Below are positions 1 to 8,021 of a stretch of DNA of 64,000 bases, piece by piece. The number at the start of each line of letters is the position of its first letter. The stretch's first letter is position 1. The translations under genes and the position numbers were made by a program. Location of the stretch: NCBI GenBank assembly GCA_963589425.1, contig CAVAKZ010000005.1:1-64000 (forward strand). Reading direction: 5' to 3'. The stretch comes from CAKRJP01 sp963589425 (GTDB lineage Bacteria > Bacillota > Clostridia > Lachnospirales > Lachnospiraceae). The notes beneath the pieces were generated by a model, which did no database searches, was not told the DNA's origin, and saw nothing but the letters and a program-made list of their open reading frames with translations.

Positions 1-813
1 GATGTATACTTAGAAGAAATTGCAGAAGAATATAAATGCATTAAGGGGACAGATCAGATTCTTCATGAAATAAACGATACAAGCTATGATCTCTTTGTTT
101 GTCTGGATTGTGGAGATGAGGATCGTTTGGGCTTTTCCGGAAAGTTGTTTGAAAAGGCAAAAAGAACCTATTGTATCGATCACCATATCAGCAATACCGC
201 CTTTGCAGATGACAGTTATATTATTCCGGATGCCAGTTCTACAGCAGAGCTTGTTTACAATGTGATGGAGGATGAGGAAATCAGCCTGGAGATCGCAACA
301 GCCCTCTATCTGGGAATTGTTCATGATACAGGTGTTTTTCAGTATTCCTGCGCAAAGCCTTCCACCTTCCGGGTGGCAGCAAGGCTTTTAGAGAAGGGAG
401 TGGATGCTCCAACTCTGATTACCGACACCTATTATGAAAAGACCTATGTGCAAAATCGTATGCTGGGAACTGCTTTAAATAAAAGCAGCCTGCATGAGGG
501 GGGCAAAGTAATTTCTTCTGTGATCACAAGACAGGAAATGGATGAACTTGGGGCAAAGCCTAAGGATTTGGATGCTATTGTAAGTCAGCTTCGTATAACA
601 AAAGGGGTGGAAGTGGCCATCTTCTTGTATCAGACAGAAGAAAATTCTTATAAAGTCAGCCTGCGGGCCAAGGATTATGTGGACGTAAGTAAAGTGGCAG
701 TAAGCTTTGGAGGCGGCGGCCACGTGAAGGCTTCCGGTGTCAGTATGGATGGAAGGGCAGAGGAAATCATAGAAAAGCTTTTAGTAGAAGTGAAAGCCCA
801 ATTAAAAGATTAA
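1..813 (+). CDS. nrnA: DHH-family phosphoesterase NrnA (oligoribonuclease/pAp phosphatase), 5' end cut off
   Basis: The reading frame is open from base 1, so the gene starts before the window and about 270 residues of the C-terminal side are present. The visible part has the DHH-family metal motifs: CLDCGDEDRLG near the edge and IDHHISNTAFAD around bases 175-210. The C-terminal DHHA1 substrate-binding motif, GGGGHVKASG, is at about 709-740. Bacterial NrnA degrades nano-RNAs of 2-5 nt and dephosphorylates 3'-phosphoadenosine 5'-phosphate in the cytoplasm. The neighbours truB and ribF fit the usual Firmicutes order after infB-rbfA. The start and the first DHH motif cannot be seen. Confidence 0.9.
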   Translation, partial: DVYLEEIAEEYKCIKGTDQILHEINDTSYDLFVCLDCGDEDRLGFSGKLFEKAKRTYCIDHHISNTAFADDSYIIPDASSTAELVYNVMEDEEISLEIATALYLGIVHDTGVFQYSCAKPSTFRVAARLLEKGVDAPTLITDTYYEKTYVQNRMLGTALNKSSLHEGGKVISSVITRQEMDELGAKPKDLDAIVSQLRITKGVEVAIFLYQTEENSYKVSLRAKDYVDVSKVAVSFGGGGHVKASGVSMDGRAEEIIEKLLVEVKAQLKD

Positions 814-831
814 GCAAAGAGGAAGACAAGA

Positions 832-1734
832 ATGGTCCATGGAATTTTAAATGTTTATAAAGAAAAAGGATACACCTCTCACGATGTGGTGGCCAAGCTT
901 AGAGGAATTGTGGGACAGAAAAAAATCGGTCACACAGGTACCTTAGATCCAGATGCTACAGGTGTACTTCCTGTATGTTTAGGAAAGGCTACAAAGGTGT
1001 GTGACCTGTTAACAGACAAGGATAAAACTTACCGGGCCATTCTTAGGCTTGGAATTACCACAGATACTCAGGATATTTCCGGACAAGTTATAAAGGAAAG
1101 GGATCCGCGGGGCCTTAAGGAGGAAGAAGTAAGACAGGCGATTTTATCCTTTGTAGGAGCTTATGAGCAGGTTCCTCCTATGTATTCAGCCCTAAAAGTA
1201 AATGGGAAAAAACTATATGAGCTTGCCCGAGAAGGAAAGACTGTTGAGCGAAAAAGTAGACCTGTGCATATTCGTGAAATTCAGATTCAGGAAATAAATC
1301 TTCCAAGAATGGAATTTACCGTAACCTGTTCTAAGGGAACCTACATCCGAACTCTATGTCATGATGTTGGTGAGAAACTGGGAGTGGGAGGCTGCATGGA
1401 AGAGCTGGAACGAATTGCAGTAGGGAGATTCCATCTGCGAGACGCCTTAACCTTAAAAGAAATCCAGGAAATGAAGGAAGAAGGAACTTTAGAAGAGGTT
1501 CTTCGACCGGTGGATTCTGTGTTTTTGCAATATCCCAAAATGCAGGTAAAAGCATCCTGTGAAAGATTGGCATTTAACGGAAATCCTTTGCCTAGGAAAG
1601 GGGTCGAGGTTTTTGAGGGGGCCAAAGAAAACCAGATTTTTCGCCTCTATACGGAGTCCGGAGAGTTTTTGGCCTTGTACAAAAAAACTCCAAAAGATTA
1701 TCGCATTGTAAAAATGTTTTATGCCGGAGACTAA
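832..1734 (+). CDS. truB: tRNA pseudouridine(55) synthase TruB
   Basis: TruB isomerises U55 in the T-loop of tRNAs. The protein has 300 residues, normal for the family. The motif KIGHTGTLDPDATGVLP carries the catalytic aspartate at about residue 39, followed by YRAILRLGITTDTQD, the PPMYSALKVNGKKLYELAR segment and the KGTYIRTLCHDVG motif. The C-terminal part (about 210-300) resembles the small PUA-like tail. The start is an ATG preceded by GAGGAAG at a good SD distance, 18 bases after nrnA, so the two are probably co-transcribed with ribF. Nothing unusual was seen. Confidence 0.97.
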   Translation: MVHGILNVYKEKGYTSHDVVAKLRGIVGQKKIGHTGTLDPDATGVLPVCLGKATKVCDLLTDKDKTYRAILRLGITTDTQDISGQVIKERDPRGLKEEEVRQAILSFVGAYEQVPPMYSALKVNGKKLYELAREGKTVERKSRPVHIREIQIQEINLPRMEFTVTCSKGTYIRTLCHDVGEKLGVGGCMEELERIAVGRFHLRDALTLKEIQEMKEEGTLEEVLRPVDSVFLQYPKMQVKASCERLAFNGNPLPRKGVEVFEGAKENQIFRLYTESGEFLALYKKTPKDYRIVKMFYAGD

Positions 1735-1770
1735 TTTGAAAAAGCAGCAGTAGAGAGGAAATTTTAGCTC

Positions 1771-2697
1771 ATGTGGAATCTAGATAAACTGAAAAAATAT
1801 GAGATAGAAGGTCAGTCGGCCATTACTTTTGGAAAGTTTGATGGGCTTCACGAAGGTCACATGCTTTTGGTGGAAGAGGTTTCTCGTCTGGCAAAAAAAG
1901 AAAAGCTACAAAGTGTAGTCTGCGCCTTTGACATGCAGGAATTTTGGAAAGAAAAAGGTAGGGACCTTAAGGTGCTTATGACGAAAGAGGAACGCATGAG
2001 ACACTTAAAAGGTTTTGTGGACCATGGACTTATATTTCCTTTTGACTGGGAATTTAGCCAAATGAAGCCGGAGGATTTTGTAAAGGATATTGTAGCAGGG
2101 CTCTTTCACGCAAAATACGTAGTGGTTGGGCCGGATTTCTCCTTTGGGAAAAACAAGGAGGGAAATACCGAAATGCTTCGTAAGCTATCTGGAATCTATG
2201 GTTTTGAATTAATTGTCATCGAGAAAAAACGCTACCAAAATCATGTAATCAGCAGCACCTATATTCGTGAAGTTTTAAAAGAAGGAAATATTAATCTGGT
2301 AAATGCTCTTTTAGGTTATCCTTTTGAAGTGTCTGGACTTGTGGCCCATGGAAAGCAGCTAGGGAGAAGCCTGGGCTTTCCTACCATTAATGTTTGCTGG
2401 CCGGAGTCTAAGATCCTTCCTCCAAAAGGGGTCTACATGGCAGATGTATATCTAGATGGTGAGAAATATCATTCCGTAGCCAACATAGGGGTAAAGCCAA
2501 CGGTGACAGAAGAAGCCAAGATATCTATTGAAGCCTTTTTGTTTGACTATAGTGGAGATGCCTATGGCAAGGAAGTTCGCATTGAACTTTTGGAATTTAA
2601 ACGTCCGGAACAAAAATTTGACAGTGTGGAACTTATGAAGGCTCAGGTGGATCAGGATATTTTGTATGCCAGAAAATTTTTTCCTTTACAAGCATAG
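1771..2697 (+). CDS. ribF: Bifunctional riboflavin kinase / FAD synthetase
   Basis: RibF phosphorylates riboflavin to FMN and adenylates FMN to FAD. The 308-residue length is typical. The N-terminal nucleotidyltransferase domain has FGKFDGLHEGH at residues 20-30 and the ISSTYIREVLKEG motif near residue 165. The C-terminal kinase domain begins around residue 180 with GKQLGRSLGFPTINV, and GVYMADV follows. It lies between truB and rpsO, the standard Firmicutes arrangement, and probably shares the truB transcript. No FMN riboswitch is present upstream, so flavin feedback at this gene is not indicated. Confidence 0.96.
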   Translation: MWNLDKLKKYEIEGQSAITFGKFDGLHEGHMLLVEEVSRLAKKEKLQSVVCAFDMQEFWKEKGRDLKVLMTKEERMRHLKGFVDHGLIFPFDWEFSQMKPEDFVKDIVAGLFHAKYVVVGPDFSFGKNKEGNTEMLRKLSGIYGFELIVIEKKRYQNHVISSTYIREVLKEGNINLVNALLGYPFEVSGLVAHGKQLGRSLGFPTINVCWPESKILPPKGVYMADVYLDGEKYHSVANIGVKPTVTEEAKISIEAFLFDYSGDAYGKEVRIELLEFKRPEQKFDSVELMKAQVDQDILYARKFFPLQA

Positions 2698-2714
2698 AGG
2701 CAGCGTGGTATACT
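2685..2714 (+). promoter_or_regulatory. Sigma-A promoter of rpsO
   Basis: TTTACA (2685-2690) is followed after 18 bp by TATACT (2709-2714), preceded by TGG, making an extended -10. The -35 overlaps the end of ribF. The predicted start near 2721 is exactly the first base of the folded rpsO leader, which supports the call. Confidence 0.7.
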
Positions 2715-2720
2715 CGTTTG

Positions 2721-2769
2721 GTATTTAACCGGTATTCGGTAATTGGATTCTCCAACCGTTACTTAATAC
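2721..2769 (+). promoter_or_regulatory. Structured rpsO leader, candidate S15 autoregulatory element
   Basis: The 87-base leader can form a branched fold. GTATTTAA (2721-2728) pairs with TTAATAC (2763-2769) as a closing stem. Inside it are a small CCG/CGG hairpin (2729-2739) and a second arm in which TTGG (2743-2746) pairs with CCAA (2752-2755) and GTAA with TTAC. S15 represses its own translation by binding leader RNA in several bacteria, with different folds in different phyla. That this leader binds S15 is an inference from position and shape. Confidence 0.5.
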
Positions 2770-2807
2770 TAGGTGATAGATAAAAGAATTCAAGGAGGAT
2801 TGTAACA

Positions 2808-3074
2808 ATGATTACAAAAGAAATCAAAGAGCAGATTATTAAGGATTATGGTAGAACAGCTGGAGATACAGGATCTCCGGAAGTGCAGATCGCAATTCTT
2901 ACAGCAAGAATCAACGACCTTACAGACCACTTCAAGGCTAATCCAAAGGATCACCACTCAAGAAGAGGACTTCTTAAGATGGTAGGACAAAGAAGAGGAC
3001 TTCTTGCATACCTTAAGAAGACTGATATCGAGAGATATCGTTCATTGATCGAGAGACTTGGATTAAGAAAATAA
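2808..3074 (+). CDS. rpsO: 30S ribosomal protein S15
   Basis: S15 is a primary 16S rRNA-binding protein of the small-subunit platform. The 88-residue sequence is full length and has the family signatures: the GDTGSPEVQIA segment (about residues 19-29), the LTDHFKANPKDHHSRRGLL region, and the VGQRRGLLAYLKK helix. A strong SD, AAGGAGG, lies 9 bases before the ATG. It has its own promoter, a structured leader and a terminator, so it is mainly a monocistronic unit before pnp, the usual neighbour. Confidence 0.98.
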   Translation: MITKEIKEQIIKDYGRTAGDTGSPEVQIAILTARINDLTDHFKANPKDHHSRRGLLKMVGQRRGLLAYLKKTDIERYRSLIERLGLRK

Positions 3075-3100
3075 TTCTGAAAAGTTATCTGGACTTTATA

Positions 3101-3132
3101 AAAAGAATGTGCTTTTGCACATTCTTTTTTTT
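3101..3132 (+). terminator. Intrinsic terminator of rpsO
   Basis: A perfect 12-bp stem (AAAAGAATGTGC with its complement) closes a TTTT loop and is followed by a run of T. It lies 27 bases after the rpsO stop. Confidence 0.9.
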
Positions 3133-3193
3133 CTATAAAAGTCGGGAAAAAGCCGGGAAATAAAAAATATAGCTAGCACATGGAAGGGTCTTG

Positions 3194-3202
3194 TGATATA
3201 AT
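3194..3202 (+). promoter_or_regulatory. Extended -10 promoter of pnp
   Basis: TGATATAAT is a perfect TATAAT (3197-3202) with an upstream TGn extension. No good -35 is visible (TAGCAC at the right distance). Transcription would start near 3209, giving a leader of about 126 nt before the pnp ATG. Confidence 0.6.
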
Positions 3203-3212
3203 ACGGAAGGCT

Positions 3213-3300
3213 GTGGTCTAGGGAAGGATACACCGAGACCACTGAAATGTATATGAAAATATCATATATATTTCAGTTGTTTCGGTAGTTCCCTTACCAC
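3213..3300 (+). promoter_or_regulatory. Highly structured pnp 5' leader
   Basis: Three overlapping inverted repeats are visible. GTGGTCT (3213-3219) can pair with AGACCAC (3236-3242). A 15-bp hairpin with one G-U pair and a 5-base loop spans 3242-3276. AGGGAA (3220-3225) and CACCGA (3231-3236) can instead pair with TTCCCT and TCGGTA (3282-3295). The folds exclude each other in part. In E. coli PNPase represses its own mRNA through a structured leader; a parallel here is inference only. Confidence 0.55.
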
Positions 3301-3334
3301 TTACATGCATTTAATTAATAGTAAGGAGAAAACT

Positions 3335-5422
3335 ATGTATAAAAAGTTTGAGATGGAACTGGCCGGCAGAACTTTAAGAGTGGATGTTGGCAGAGTGGCT
3401 AAGCAGGCAAATGGAGCTGTTCTTATGCACTACGGTGATACAACAGTTTTGTGTACTGCTACAGCATCAGAAAAACCAAGAGAGGGAATTGATTTCTTCC
3501 CTTTAAGTGTTGAATACAATGAGAGAATGTACTCTGTAGGTAAGATTCCAGGAGGATTTAATAAGAGAGAGGGAAAAGCATCTGAGAATGCAATCCTTAC
3601 CTGTCGTGTTATTGATCGTCCGATGCGTCCTTTATTTCCAAAGGATTACCGCAACGACGTAACTTTGGAGAACCTGGTTCTTTCTGTAGACCAGGATTGC
3701 GCACCGGAGCTTACAGCTATGTTGGGTGCAGCTATTGCAACAACAATTTCTGATATTCCATTTGATGGACCGATTTCTACTACACAGGTTGGTTTAGTAG
3801 ATGGAGAATTTGTATTTAACCCAACTGCTGACCAGAGAAGCGTATCAGACCTTGCTCTTACTGTAGCATCTACCAGAGAAAAGGTAATTATGATCGAGGC
3901 AGGAGCTAATGAGGTTCCGGAGCAGCAGATGATCGATGCGATTTATGCAGCTCATGAGTTGAACCAGAAGGTTATCGCATTTATTGATACCATTGTTGCA
4001 GAGTGTGGAAAAGAAAAGCACGCTTATGAGTCTTGTGCAGTTCCAGAGGAACTTTTTGAGGCAATTAAGGAGATTGTTCCCCCGGCAGAGATGGAAGAAG
4101 CAGTATTTACTGATGACAAGCAGACCAGAGAGGAGAATATCCGCCAGGTAACTGCTAAATTAGAAGAAGCCTTTGCAGAAAAGGAAGACTGGCTTGCAGT
4201 TCTTTCTGAGGCTGTTTACCAGTATCAGAAGAAGACGGTACGTAAGATGATCTTAAAGGATCACAAGCGTCCGGATGGAAGAGCTATCGATGAGATCCGT
4301 CCCTTGGCAGCTGAGACAGACCTTATTCCAAGAGTTCATGGTTCAGCAATGTTTACCCGTGGACAGACACAGATCTGTACTATGACCACTTTGGCACCTC
4401 TTTCTGAGGCTCAGAAGTTAGATGGCCTTAATGAAGCAGAAACTTCTAAGAGATATATGCATCATTACAACTTCCCGTCATATTCTGTAGGCGAGACAAA
4501 GCCTTCTAGAGGACCGGGACGTCGTGAGATTGGACATGGAGCATTGGCAGAGAGAGCCTTGGTTCCGGTACTTCCAAGCGAAACAGACTTTCCATATGCA
4601 ATCCGTACCGTATCAGAGACCTTCGAGTCTAACGGATCTACTTCTCAGGCAAGTATCTGTGCATCATCAATGTCCCTGATGGCAGCAGGTGTGCCGATTA
4701 AGTCTGCTGTTGCAGGAATTTCCTGCGGATTGGTTACTGGAGATACAGACGATGATTATTTAGTTCTCACAGATATTCAGGGACTTGAGGATTTCTTCGG
4801 AGATATGGACTTTAAGGTGGCAGGTACCCACAAGGGTATCACAGCAATCCAGATGGATATCAAGATCCACGGTCTTACCAGAGATATTGTTGAGGAAGCA
4901 ATTGCTAAGACAAAGAAGGCAAGAACCTACATTATGGATGAGGTTATGGCAAAAGCAATTTCAGAGCCACGTGCTGAGGTTGGGGAGTTTGCACCGAAGA
5001 TTGTTCAGATGCAGATCGATCCTCAGAAGATTGGTGATGTGGTTGGACAGCGCGGAAAAACCATTAATGCTATTATTGAGCAGACCGGTGTGAAGATTGA
5101 CATTACCGATGATGGCGCTGTTTCTGTATGCGGAACAGATGCAAAGAAGATGGAAGAGGCCCAGAAGCTGATTCACATTATTGTAACTGACTATGAGGCA
5201 GGACAGGTATTAGAAGGAAAGGTTATCAGCATTAAAGAGTTTGGTGCCTTCCTTGAGTTTGCACCTGGCAAAGAGGGAATGGTTCACATTTCCAAGCTTT
5301 CTAAGGAAAGGGTTAACCGTGTAGAGGATGTACTTACCTTAGGAGACCTTGTTAAGGTTGTATGCCTGGGCAAGGATAAGATGGGTAGATTCTCATTCAG
5401 CATGAAAGATGTTGTAGAGTAA
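3335..5422 (+). CDS. pnp: Polyribonucleotide nucleotidyltransferase (PNPase)
   Basis: PNPase is the phosphate-dependent 3'-5' exoribonuclease of RNA turnover. The product has 695 residues from the chosen ATG, with two RNase PH domains (about 10-230 and 310-540), a KH domain (about 550-610, motif IGDVVGQRGKTINAI) and an S1 domain (about 620-690, VISIKEFGAFLEF, EGMVHISKLS). The frame is open to an ATG at 3305, but AAGGAG lies 5 bases before the ATG at 3335 and the protein then begins MYKKFEMELAGRTL as in relatives. It follows rpsO, the usual order. Confidence 0.97.
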   Translation: MYKKFEMELAGRTLRVDVGRVAKQANGAVLMHYGDTTVLCTATASEKPREGIDFFPLSVEYNERMYSVGKIPGGFNKREGKASENAILTCRVIDRPMRPLFPKDYRNDVTLENLVLSVDQDCAPELTAMLGAAIATTISDIPFDGPISTTQVGLVDGEFVFNPTADQRSVSDLALTVASTREKVIMIEAGANEVPEQQMIDAIYAAHELNQKVIAFIDTIVAECGKEKHAYESCAVPEELFEAIKEIVPPAEMEEAVFTDDKQTREENIRQVTAKLEEAFAEKEDWLAVLSEAVYQYQKKTVRKMILKDHKRPDGRAIDEIRPLAAETDLIPRVHGSAMFTRGQTQICTMTTLAPLSEAQKLDGLNEAETSKRYMHHYNFPSYSVGETKPSRGPGRREIGHGALAERALVPVLPSETDFPYAIRTVSETFESNGSTSQASICASSMSLMAAGVPIKSAVAGISCGLVTGDTDDDYLVLTDIQGLEDFFGDMDFKVAGTHKGITAIQMDIKIHGLTRDIVEEAIAKTKKARTYIMDEVMAKAISEPRAEVGEFAPKIVQMQIDPQKIGDVVGQRGKTINAIIEQTGVKIDITDDGAVSVCGTDAKKMEEAQKLIHIIVTDYEAGQVLEGKVISIKEFGAFLEFAPGKEGMVHISKLSKERVNRVEDVLTLGDLVKVVCLGKDKMGRFSFSMKDVVE

Positions 5423-5441
5423 GCAGAATGAATTGATAAAT

Positions 5442-5493
5442 AAATCTTCCATGCAGTTTCATTGAAGAAAAGAGAAACTGTGTGGAAGATTTT
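5442..5493 (+). terminator. Hairpin after pnp, probable weak terminator
   Basis: A 19-bp stem (5442-5460 with 5474-5493, two G-U pairs) has a 13-base loop and only a short TTT tail. It sits between pnp and prfC and may stop or slow transcription, or stabilise the pnp 3' end. Confidence 0.5.
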
Positions 5494-5515
5494 CGTATGA
5501 AGGAGCAAAAATCAT

Positions 5516-7120
5516 ATGCCACAGATTAGTAAAGAAGTGAAAAGCCAGATTGAAAAGAGGCGTACATTTGCCATTATTTCTCACCCCGATGCAGGTAAGA
5601 CAACCTTGACTGAAAAATTTCTTCTTTATGGAGGAGCTATTAACCTGGCAGGCAGCGTAAAGGGAAAGGCTACTGCCAGACATGCAGTATCTGACTGGAT
5701 GGAGATCGAGAAGGAGAGAGGAATCTCTGTAACATCCTCCGTACTTCAGTTTAACTATGGCGGATATTGTATCAATATTTTGGATACACCGGGACATCAG
5801 GACTTCTCGGAAGATACCTATAGAACCTTAATGGCAGCAGATTCTGCAGTAATGGTGATCGATGCATCCAAGGGTGTTGAGGCCCAGACAAGAAAATTAT
5901 TTAAGGTTTGTACCATGCGACATATCCCGATTTTTACTTTTATTAATAAAATGGATCGGGAAGCTATGGATACTTTTGAACTTTTGGATGATATTGAAAA
6001 TGAGCTGGGAATTGCTACCTGTCCTGTAAACTGGCCCATTGGGTCAGGAAAGGGCTTCCGGGGAGTTTACGACAGAGAGACCAAAACAGTAGAGCTTTTT
6101 TCTGATACCCATAAGGGTACCACCCAGGGAGAAGTGCGCAAGCTGCCCATAGATGATCCAAAACTGAAAGACTTAATTTCTGAAGAACAGTGGGTCCAGT
6201 TGGAAGAGGAGATTGAACTTCAGGATGGGGCAGGTGCCGTTTTTGACCAGGAAATGGTAAGTAAGGGCCAGTTGTCTCCGGTATTCTTCGGATCGGCTCT
6301 GACAAACTTTGGTGTAGAAACCTTCTTGCAGCATTTCCTAAAGATGACCACATCACCCCTTCCCAGAATGTCAGACCAAGGAGTTATTGATCCTATGGAG
6401 GAGGAAGAATTTTCTGCCTTTGTATTTAAGATCCAGGCAAATATGAATAAGGCCCACAGAGACCGGATCGCCTTTATGCGAATTTGTTCCGGAGAGTTTA
6501 AAGCCGGCATGGAAGTAATGCATATTCAGGGAGGCAAGAAGGTTCGCCTTTCCCAGCCCCAGCAGCTCATGGCCAGCGAGCGCAAGATGATTGAGGAGGC
6601 TTACGGTGGCGATATTATCGGTGTCTTTGATCCGGGTATTTTCTCCATCGGAGATACCCTTACTACTTCCGCAAAAAAATATGCTTATGAGGGAATCCCA
6701 ACCTTTGCACCGGAGCATTTTGCCAGAGTGCGGCAGGTAGATACCATGAAGCGTAAACAGTTCGTAAAAGGTATTAACCAGATCGCTCAGGAAGGTGCTA
6801 TTCAAATTTTCCAGGAAATGGGCTCGGGTATGGAAGAAATTATAGTAGGTGTGGTAGGTGTCCTTCAATTTGATGTGTTAAAGTACCGTTTGGAAAATGA
6901 GTACAATGTAGAGATACGTCTGGAAAATCTCCCTTACGAATATATTCGTTGGATAGAGAACCCATCCCAGGTACAGGTAGATAAACTTACAGGAACCTCT
7001 GATATGAAGAAGGTTATGGATCTTAAGGGACGACCCTTACTTCTTTTTGTAAATGAGTGGAGCATCCGCATGACAGTCCAGCGAAATGAGGGCTTGGTTC
7101 TCACAGAATTTGCAAAATAG
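5516..7120 (+). CDS. prfC: Peptide chain release factor 3
   Basis: RF3 is the GTPase that recycles class-I release factors from the ribosome. The 534-residue length matches. The G1 loop is SHPDAGKTT (residues 22-30), typical of RF3 rather than EF-G. G2/G3 are RGISVTSSVLQF and DTPGHQDFSEDTYR, and G4 is INKMDREAMDTFELLD. The C-terminal domain contains GVVGVLQFDVLKYRLENEY. The start ATG has AAGGAGC upstream. The gene lies alone between pnp and asp23. Confidence 0.96.
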   Translation: MPQISKEVKSQIEKRRTFAIISHPDAGKTTLTEKFLLYGGAINLAGSVKGKATARHAVSDWMEIEKERGISVTSSVLQFNYGGYCINILDTPGHQDFSEDTYRTLMAADSAVMVIDASKGVEAQTRKLFKVCTMRHIPIFTFINKMDREAMDTFELLDDIENELGIATCPVNWPIGSGKGFRGVYDRETKTVELFSDTHKGTTQGEVRKLPIDDPKLKDLISEEQWVQLEEEIELQDGAGAVFDQEMVSKGQLSPVFFGSALTNFGVETFLQHFLKMTTSPLPRMSDQGVIDPMEEEEFSAFVFKIQANMNKAHRDRIAFMRICSGEFKAGMEVMHIQGGKKVRLSQPQQLMASERKMIEEAYGGDIIGVFDPGIFSIGDTLTTSAKKYAYEGIPTFAPEHFARVRQVDTMKRKQFVKGINQIAQEGAIQIFQEMGSGMEEIIVGVVGVLQFDVLKYRLENEYNVEIRLENLPYEYIRWIENPSQVQVDKLTGTSDMKKVMDLKGRPLLLFVNEWSIRMTVQRNEGLVLTEFAK

Positions 7121-7140
7121 TAGTAAAATAGTAAAATCTA

Positions 7141-7170
7141 AACCCTACTTTGCAAAAGTGGGGTTCTTTG
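7141..7170 (+). terminator. Weak terminator after prfC
   Basis: AACCCTACTTT and AAAGTGGGGTT form an imperfect stem followed by TTCTTT. The hairpin shares bases with the next promoter (-35 at 7149-7154). Confidence 0.5.
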
Positions 7171-7177
7171 CTATAAT
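7149..7177 (+). promoter_or_regulatory. Sigma-A promoter of the asp23-nusB operon
   Basis: TTTGCA (7149-7154), a 17-bp spacer and a perfect TATAAT (7172-7177). The predicted start near 7184 gives a 42-nt leader before asp23. No other clear promoter was seen between here and spo0A, so this may drive much of the following block. Confidence 0.75.
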
Positions 7178-7225
7178 AAAAGACAGATTATAAAAACGAT
7201 AGACCGAAGCAGGGAGGTTTTATAT

Positions 7226-7609
7226 ATGAGTAAGGAAGAAAAGAGTACATATACCATCAAGGGAAATACCCAGATTGGTGAAGTAAAGATTGCAGATGAA
7301 GTAGTAGCAGTCATTGCAGGGCTGGCAGCCTTAGAAGTGGAAGGGGTTGCATCTATGGCAGGCAATGCCACCACAGAACTGATTTCAAAGCTTGGAAAGA
7401 AGGCTGTATCTAAGGGTGTAAAGATTGATGTATTAGACGGAATCGTAACAGTATCCCTGGCTCTTAACATTTCCTATGGATACAACATTAAGGATGTTAC
7501 CTTGAAGGTTCAGGAAAAAGTGAAATCAGCCATTGAGACCATGACAGCCTTAGAAGTGGCAGATGTGAATATCCGTGTTGCGGGTGTTTCGGTATCGGAG
7601 GAAGCATAA
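7226..7609 (+). CDS. Asp23/Gls24 family envelope stress protein
   Basis: This is a 127-residue member of the Asp23/Gls24 family. Such proteins are abundant, membrane-associated through partners, and linked to envelope or alkaline stress; their biochemical role is unclear. Seen here are the family core GEVKIADEVVAVIAGLAALEVEG, the SKLGKK segment, the GVKIDVLDGIVTVSLALNISYG stretch and VQEKVKSAIETMTALEVADVNIRVAGV at the C-terminus. The SD GGGAGG is 8 bases before the ATG. It ends directly against nusB (TAA then GTG), which implies tight co-translation. This gene pair is common in Clostridia and Bacilli. Confidence 0.93.
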   Translation: MSKEEKSTYTIKGNTQIGEVKIADEVVAVIAGLAALEVEGVASMAGNATTELISKLGKKAVSKGVKIDVLDGIVTVSLALNISYGYNIKDVTLKVQEKVKSAIETMTALEVADVNIRVAGVSVSEEA

Positions 7610-8020
7610 GTGAGAAGAAGCGAGCTTAGAGAGCATATTTTCAAAGTATTATTTGGCATTGAGTTTAATGAGGCAGGGGAACTTAGTGAACAGTCAGCCC
7701 TCTACCTTTTGGATCTTGAACATGCTAAGGAATCTGACACAGATTATATAGCCGCAAAAGTTATGAAGGTGGCAGAGAAGGTGCCGGAGATCGACACACT
7801 GATTAATGCCAACTCTAAGGGATGGAAGACCAAGCGCATGAATAAGGTTGATCTTACTATCCTTAGATTAGCAGTTTATGAGATGAAGTGGGATGAGGAT
7901 GTTCCTACAAAAGTTGCCATCAACGAGGCAGTGGAACTTTCCAAAACTTACAGTGGCGAGGAGGGCTCTGCCTTTGTCAATGCAGTATTAGGAAAAATTG
8001 CCCATTCACAAGAGGAATAA
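7610..8020 (+). CDS. nusB: Transcription antitermination factor NusB
   Basis: NusB binds boxA RNA with S10 to form antitermination complexes on rRNA operons. The 136-residue protein begins RRSELREHIFKVLFGIEF and contains the family core VDLTILRLAVYEMKWDEDVPTKVAINEAVELSKTY, then SAFVNAVLGKIA. The start is a GTG that directly follows the asp23 stop, and its SD would lie inside asp23 (CGGAGGAAG). It is followed one base later by xseA, so expression is clearly coupled. Confidence 0.96.
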   Translation: MRRSELREHIFKVLFGIEFNEAGELSEQSALYLLDLEHAKESDTDYIAAKVMKVAEKVPEIDTLINANSKGWKTKRMNKVDLTILRLAVYEMKWDEDVPTKVAINEAVELSKTYSGEEGSAFVNAVLGKIAHSQEE

Positions 8021-8021
8021 G

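Noticed and set aside
3305..3334. Ten extra N-terminal codons of pnp from the ATG at 3305
   Set aside because: That ATG has no SD, whereas AAGGAG precedes 3335 and the conserved N-terminus begins there.
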